Assembly: GCF_020541305.1 (NCBI RefSeq)
Contig: NZ_CP047396.1
Location: 310,001-374,000, forward strand
Length of the DNA stretch: 64,000 nucleotides
Reading direction: 5' to 3'
DNA from: Candidatus Vallotiella adelgis
Lineage (GTDB): Bacteria; Pseudomonadota; Gammaproteobacteria; Burkholderiales; Burkholderiaceae
Part shown: positions 60,676 to 64,000 of the stretch, in pieces
Numbering within the stretch: the first letter of the stretch is position 1
Layout: every line of letters begins with the position of its first letter
Notes under the pieces: generated by a model
Database searches by the model: none
The model's input: only the letters and a program-made list of their open reading frames with translations
What the model was told of the DNA's origin: nothing
Made by a program: the position numbers and the translations under genes

Positions 60676-60707
60676 GAAATCATCTGCTGATAGCAGCAGA
60701 TGATTTC
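60676..60707. repeat. 14-bp perfect inverted repeat
   Basis: Arms GAAATCATCTGCTG and CAGCAGATGATTTC with a 4-base loop, in the middle of a desert. On the plus strand it is followed by TCCTTG, not a T-run. Confidence 0.85.
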
Positions 60708-61509
60708 TCCTTGCGCCAATCGCGTAATAGTAAAGCAGCATTAATACGGAATTAGGCCATAACAGCTCCTGAAGTTGCTGCATGATCGGAGTTAGCAATA
60801 CGGAAGAAAACCATGTATAGAACAGTTCCTCGGATTACCCTATTTATAGGACGCTTATTACGTAAATACGTAGTTAGGAGACCCTCGGTATCATGAGGTT
60901 AGGCGAGGATGAACGCTAACTGCCGCATAACTAAGCACTGATATGAGTTACATGACATACTTACTCACCGCTAATGATCCAGATTTAGTGGTTACCAGAA
61001 TTTATCTAGTGGCAGTAAATACAAAATCGCAAAGAAACGGTACTTCGTATTTTCTGAACAGAAAATACTTATTGAATAGCAAAACACATGTATTAAGATA
61101 GATATGCATGAGATCCTAAAAATCTCAGTCGAAATTAAGAAGATCAAGTAAACCCTGCAATAAACTATCGTAGCGAGGAAATTTTATCTAAGTAAGTTAC
61201 CCAGGTAATGGGTAATGCCCCCCCAAAAAATATCGACGCGCATTCGGCATGCTAGGGTCCCTATCGTAAGCCACGTGACACATCTACGCCACCTAACTCG
61301 CGCTCTCTACAGACTACAAACTGACCTAACTAAAGATAGGTAGTAGATATATTTCTGCTCGAGGCACGCTAATAAGACCCCAGTAGTGTCGTGAATTATA
61401 GCCGATAAAACAGTGAGACCACACAGGGCCGGCGCCCCCCCTTGCGATGCAATAAGATGACTTGTAGAGGAAATACCCTAACGGGTTTACTTCTTTTGGT
61501 AGTACTGCT

Positions 61510-61893
61510 TTAGTGAGACTCTAGACGTCTTTTATACGATAGTTTTTCCCTAATTCGAGCAGATTTTCCTGAGCGCTCACGAAGATAATATAGCTTTGCG
61601 CGGCGCACAGCGCCACAGCGCTTCACAATCATGCTAGCGATTAATGGCGAGTACGTTTGAAACGTCCGTTCAACACCCTCGCCCGAAGAAATCTTACGGA
61701 CAATAAACGACGAGTTCAAACCACGATTTCGCTTCGCGATCACTACGCCCTCATACGCTTGTATACGCTTGCGGTTGCCTTCAACTACCTTCACATTGAC
61801 TATGATCGTATCGCCCGGCGAAAAATCGGGGATCATCTTTTCTTCGCGTACTCGACGGATTTCTTCTTGTTCAAGCTTTTCAATCAGATTCAT
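61510..61893 (-). CDS. rplS: Large ribosomal subunit protein bL19
   Basis: A 127-aa protein at the 30S-50S interface. It shows [20 protein letters not shown] and the strongly conserved [19 protein letters not shown]. The C-terminus is [21 protein letters not shown] strong AGGAG site precedes the ATG. It is the last gene of the rpsP-rimM-trmD-rplS operon, 118 bases after trmD. Confidence 0.97.
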   Translation of the reverse strand: MNLIEKLEQEEIRRVREEKMIPDFSPGDTIIVNVKVVEGNRKRIQAYEGVVIAKRNRGLNSSFIVRKISSGEGVERTFQTYSPLIASMIVKRCGAVRRAKLYYLRERSGKSARIREKLSYKRRLESH

Positions 61894-62011
61894 GATTGAC
61901 TCCTATAACTATCTTGCTAGCGTTTTTCACCTAGATCAGAATCAAGGTTCTAGTAGAAGATGTATTCATTTTTCGGCAGCCGGCTTTGACTACCACTTTT
62001 TATGCACTGGG

Positions 62012-62785
62012 TTAGTGTTCCGATGTCACGAGAGTAGCAAGCCACGCTTCATCGGTACGACTTAATATTTTATTACGCCGGGCTCTCTCGATCAGGTCTG
62101 GTCGTTTGACCAGCGTATTACGCAGTGCCTCACGGCGTCTCCACTGCGTGATCTGCGCATGATGCCCACCGAGCAGCACATCTGGCACCCGTACGCCTTT
62201 ATATTCTTCTGGGCGTGTGTAGTGCGGACAATCGAGAAGACCTTCAAAGAAGCTGTCCTGCGCAGCTGACTGCCCGTTATTCAATACACCTGGCAACTGC
62301 CGAATTACTGCATCCATCAAGGCCATTGCAGGCAACTCACCACCAGACAACACAAAATCACCGAGACTCACCTCATCATCCACCTCACGGTCAATAAGCC
62401 GCTGGTCAATCGCTTCATATCGGCCACACAATATAATTAATCCAGGAAGCGCCGCATATTCGATTATTTTAGTATGATCTAGAAGCCGACCTTGTGGTGA
62501 CATCAGCACAATACGAGTACGTTGCACTAATGATTTGGTTTTGCCATCACACTGCAGCTCCCGGGCAGCGTCGCTCGCGTCGTTAAGTGGCTGAGCTAGC
62601 ATCACCATACCCGGACCACCGCCGTACGGACGATCGTCGATCATCCGGTATTTGTTAGTCGTAAAGTCTCGAGGGTTCCACATGCGCAACGTATAACGTT
62701 GTTGTTTAGCGGCCTTGCTGGTAACCCCCCAGTCTGTTAGGGCGCGAAACATTTCCGGAAATAGCGTGATAACATCGAATTGCAT
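62012..62785 (-). CDS. trmD: tRNA (guanine-N1-)-methyltransferase
   Basis: TrmD methylates G37 of tRNAs to prevent +1 frameshifting. The 257-aa product starts [20 protein letters not shown], as in Burkholderia, with the SPOUT knot motifs [30 protein letters not shown] and [18 protein letters not shown] 62785 is chosen by similarity. A TTG at 62800 (overlapping the rimM stop) has a G-rich upstream site and would add 5 residues. Confidence 0.95.
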   Translation of the reverse strand: MQFDVITLFPEMFRALTDWGVTSKAAKQQRYTLRMWNPRDFTTNKYRMIDDRPYGGGPGMVMLAQPLNDASDAARELQCDGKTKSLVQRTRIVLMSPQGRLLDHTKIIEYAALPGLIILCGRYEAIDQRLIDREVDDEVSLGDFVLSGGELPAMALMDAVIRQLPGVLNNGQSAAQDSFFEGLLDCPHYTRPEEYKGVRVPDVLLGGHHAQITQWRRREALRNTLVKRPDLIERARRNKILSRTDEAWLATLVTSEH

Positions 62786-62796
62786 CGCGCGTTCTA

Positions 62797-63504
62797 TCAA
62801 TAGTCTACCCCCCAGTCAACTATAATACGTCGATCTGCTAAATCAACTTTTTTCACATAAGTGCCGACAAACGGAATTAGCCGCTCCGCTTTTGTAGTCA
62901 GTTGATCTAATCTAGTTACGTTATATTCCACTCTCATAATTGAGTGCGCACTGTTATCTATCAGCCCTACTACCTGGCCTAGCACGTCACCGGACTCGTT
63001 AATAACTACCAAGCCAATCAGATCAACCCAGTAGTACTCATTGCGCAACAGTGTTGGAAAATCTACGCGTCGCAGATAGACCGTAGCACCACAGAGCGCG
63101 AGAGCCTGATCGCGATTTATGCACCCAGAAAGACGCACAACCACGGTAGCACTATGTACTTTTCTTAAAGTAGCTTGTTCTGCATAACATATTCCACTTT
63201 TGACTAGCCACCAGGATCTTGTACATAGCATCGCGCTGCTACTTAAACTGACGCTGGAATGCGGAACAATCTTTAGCTGACCCGTAAGACCGTACGCATT
63301 GACAACCACACCGACTTCAATCGCATCTTCTGGTAACGATGTTGCACTTTGAATGCTAGGCTTGGACGAAGCCGGATGCTGCTTATGCTTTACTGGATAG
63401 ACGACTGTAAGTCGGTCAAACGATAGAGGACGCTTCAATGACGTACAGATTGACATCTGCTCACACTCAAATGCTTCTCTGATCGAAAATCCGTATGCTG
63501 ACAA
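62797..63504 (-). CDS. rimM: Ribosome maturation factor RimM
   Basis: RimM helps assemble the 30S head around S19. The 235-aa product has a variable N-terminal arm, then [18 protein letters not shown] (RimM N domain) and the PRC-barrel segment [35 protein letters not shown]. The frame opens at TTG 63504, which fits the length of Burkholderia RimM; ATG 63456 is an alternative. It lies 60 bases after rpsP and is coupled to trmD. Confidence 0.92.
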   Translation of the reverse strand: MSAYGFSIREAFECEQMSICTSLKRPLSFDRLTVVYPVKHKQHPASSKPSIQSATSLPEDAIEVGVVVNAYGLTGQLKIVPHSSVSLSSSAMLCTRSWWLVKSGICYAEQATLRKVHSATVVVRLSGCINRDQALALCGATVYLRRVDFPTLLRNEYYWVDLIGLVVINESGDVLGQVVGLIDNSAHSIMRVEYNVTRLDQLTTKAERLIPFVGTYVKKVDLADRRIIVDWGVDY

Positions 63505-63564
63505 ATTTCGCGATATCTCACTCTATCTCACTCGACACATTATAAATAACCTACATTAAGCAAG

Positions 63565-63819
63565 CTATACAGTTGGATGTGCCGCTTGATCTTTTTTAAC
63601 TAAACGGGTCACGGTTGGCGAAAGCTGTGCACCAACACCTTTCCAGTAGGTTAGGCGGCCTTGCATGATACGCAACGATTCGCCCTTTGTAACGACTGGG
63701 TTGTAGAAACCAACACGCTCGATGAAACGGCCATCTCTTCTATTTCGCGAATCGGTTACAACAATATTATAAAATGGGCGTTTTTTCGAGCCCCCGCGGG
63801 CCAATCGGATAATAACCAT
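63565..63819 (-). CDS. rpsP: Small ribosomal subunit protein bS16
   Basis: An 84-aa ribosomal protein, first gene of the rpsP-rimM-trmD-rplS operon. [31 protein letters not shown] and [16 protein letters not shown] are canonical. The upstream minus-strand region (63820-64000) must contain the operon promoter. It is AT-rich and includes a TATAAT-like stretch near 63888, but no properly spaced -35 was confirmed. Confidence 0.97.
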   Translation of the reverse strand: MVIIRLARGGSKKRPFYNIVVTDSRNRRDGRFIERVGFYNPVVTKGESLRIMQGRLTYWKGVGAQLSPTVTRLVKKDQAAHPTV

Positions 63820-64000
63820 TATATTTTCTCATTTAGATATTTAGAATATTAAGTCTAAATACTGGGAATTTTAATATAAAAAAGTTAGATTATAACTTAT
63901 AAAAATAGCAACTCTACAAATATCTATAGTGTGGATGTTGGTTTTCGTTACCTGCGATACGGGAGATAATCATTGCGTCAGTATCATAGACCGTGTCTCT

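Larger units (their letters stand above)
59579..61509. other. Gene desert between rsgA and rplS
   Basis: About 1.9 kb with no convincing frame (one 64-codon plus-strand frame at 60273 has no motif). It holds the 66-bp rsgA copy at 59757 and two perfect 14-bp hairpins at 59961 and 60676. No remnant could be named. Confidence 0.6.

Overview
This window looks like part of a reduced, decaying genome of a Burkholderiaceae (Betaproteobacteria) endosymbiont. The intact genes and their order match free-living Burkholderia blocks: rpmF-plsX-fabH-fabD-fabG-acpP-fabF-rpoE, mucD-lepA-lepB-rnc-era-recO, earP-efp, pgsA with tRNA-Gly and tRNA-Cys, rpsP-rimM-trmD-rplS, and rluC/rne. Between them lie unusually long, AT-richer stretches with no open frame. 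Reading several of these in all frames shows eroded genes that the same order predicts. A Mycetohabitans-like ancestor (fungal endosymbiont) or a derived insect symbiont such as the adelgid-associated Vallotia lineage would fit. That placement is inferred from gene content, not from a tree.

Layout. 1-6.4 kb: carA (cut by the window edge), mltD with a histidine-rich repeat tail, a dead gloB, a methyltransferase, rnhA, dnaQ, then a 30-bp palindrome and tRNA-Val. 6.9-12.5 kb: a minus-strand surface-polysaccharide operon (wzm, wzt, a DUF4422-GT8 fusion, glf, a GT2 transferase), suggesting a galactofuranose-containing glycan. 12.5-16.8 kb: a gene desert whose 14.3-16.7 kb core is extremely AT-rich. 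16.8-17.9 kb: a GT4 glycosyltransferase. 17.9-20 kb: a second desert. 20-24.3 kb: tRNA-Cys, tRNA-Gly, pgsA, a dead uvrC, earP, efp. 24.3-33.4 kb: remains of acpS and pdxJ, then recO, era, rnc, lepB, lepA, a dead glutaredoxin-like gene and mucD. 33.4-41.6 kb: dead rseB and rseA, rpoE, and the fatty-acid/phospholipid cluster ending in rpmF. 41.7-48.7 kb: a dead yceD (DUF177), maf, gph, rluC, rne. 48.8-64 kb: scattered genes (a small membrane protein, rmuC, a dead coaD, fdxA, tRNA-Asn, thyA, folA, pmbA, a dead yjgA, orn, rsgA) separated by deserts, then rplS, trmD, rimM and rpsP.

How it works together. What survives is information processing (rne, rnc, rnhA, dnaQ, orn, era, lepA, efp/earP, rsgA, trmD, ribosomal proteins), fatty-acid and phospholipid synthesis, envelope quality control (mucD, lepB, rpoE), peptidoglycan turnover (mltD), folate/dTMP supply (thyA, folA) and one surface-glycan operon. 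What died includes DNA repair (uvrC), detoxification (gloB), PLP synthesis (pdxJ), the RpoE anti-sigma control (rseA, rseB) and apparently enzymes for CoA and holo-ACP formation (coaD, acpS). No mobile elements, rRNA genes or CRISPR arrays are visible.
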